Assembly: GCA_027622115.1 (NCBI GenBank)
Contig: JAQBZS010000507.1
Span: forward strand, 1-5,867
Length of the DNA: 5,867 nucleotides
From: Planctomycetota bacterium
Lineage (GTDB): Bacteria; Planctomycetota; Planctomycetia; Planctomycetales; Planctomycetaceae
Direction of reading: 5' to 3'
Both the position numbers and the translations under genes were made by a program. Below are positions 5,811-5,867 of the stretch, in pieces. The notes under the pieces were generated by a model, which saw only the letters and a program-made list of their open reading frames with translations, ran no database searches and was not told where the DNA came from. Every line of letters begins with the position of its first letter. Positions within the stretch are counted from its first letter, which is position 1.

Positions 5811-5867
5811 GAACTATTTCCGAAAACGCGATGATCGGTTAAAAGGCTGTCGACCCCTGTTGAATCC

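Noticed and set aside
1..5867. Searched by eye for tRNA, rRNA, CRISPR, transposase or phage signatures
   Set aside because: No cloverleaf-like CCA-ended structure, regularly spaced repeats, DDE/recombinase motifs or terminal inverted repeats were seen; coding genes account for nearly the whole window.

Overview
The window looks like a fragment of a planctomycete chromosome, probably Pirellulales-like. This is an inference from gene order and protein style: moderately GC-rich DNA, few strong Shine-Dalgarno sites, and a large LysM membrane protein inserted between rsmH and the ftsL/ftsI pair of a dcw-type (division and cell wall) cluster. No marker gene settles the taxonomy.

Layout. Almost everything is coding. 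From right to left on the minus strand come the C-terminal end of rsmH (5595-5810, reading frame broken or cut near the window edge), a large single-pass membrane protein with two C-terminal LysM-type modules (3475-5505, start uncertain), a 147-base gap with a strong intrinsic terminator, a small FtsL/DivIC-like membrane protein (3022-3327), and the division transpeptidase ftsI (776-3010). On the plus strand maf (87-773) meets ftsI tail to tail with only two bases between the stop codons. The first 86 bases hold a short inverted repeat and possibly the end of another plus-strand gene.

How the genes fit together. RsmH methylates 16S rRNA and traditionally heads the dcw cluster. FtsL-like and FtsI form the membrane-spanning core of the septal peptidoglycan machinery. 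The LysM protein is a plausible peptidoglycan-binding partner on the same side of the membrane. Maf proteins are nucleotide pyrophosphatases often linked to division or housekeeping. The terminator after the LysM gene suggests two transcription units, rsmH-LysM and ftsL-ftsI. FtsI and the LysM protein both carry unusually long, charged, low-complexity cytoplasmic tails, which is the most unusual protein-level feature here.

No RNA genes, CRISPR arrays or recognisable insertion sequences are visible. I see no clear evidence of a wholly new system. The points worth following are the LysM protein with its two candidate starts, the tailed FtsI, the operon-splitting terminator, and the abrupt loss of RsmH similarity at about 5810.
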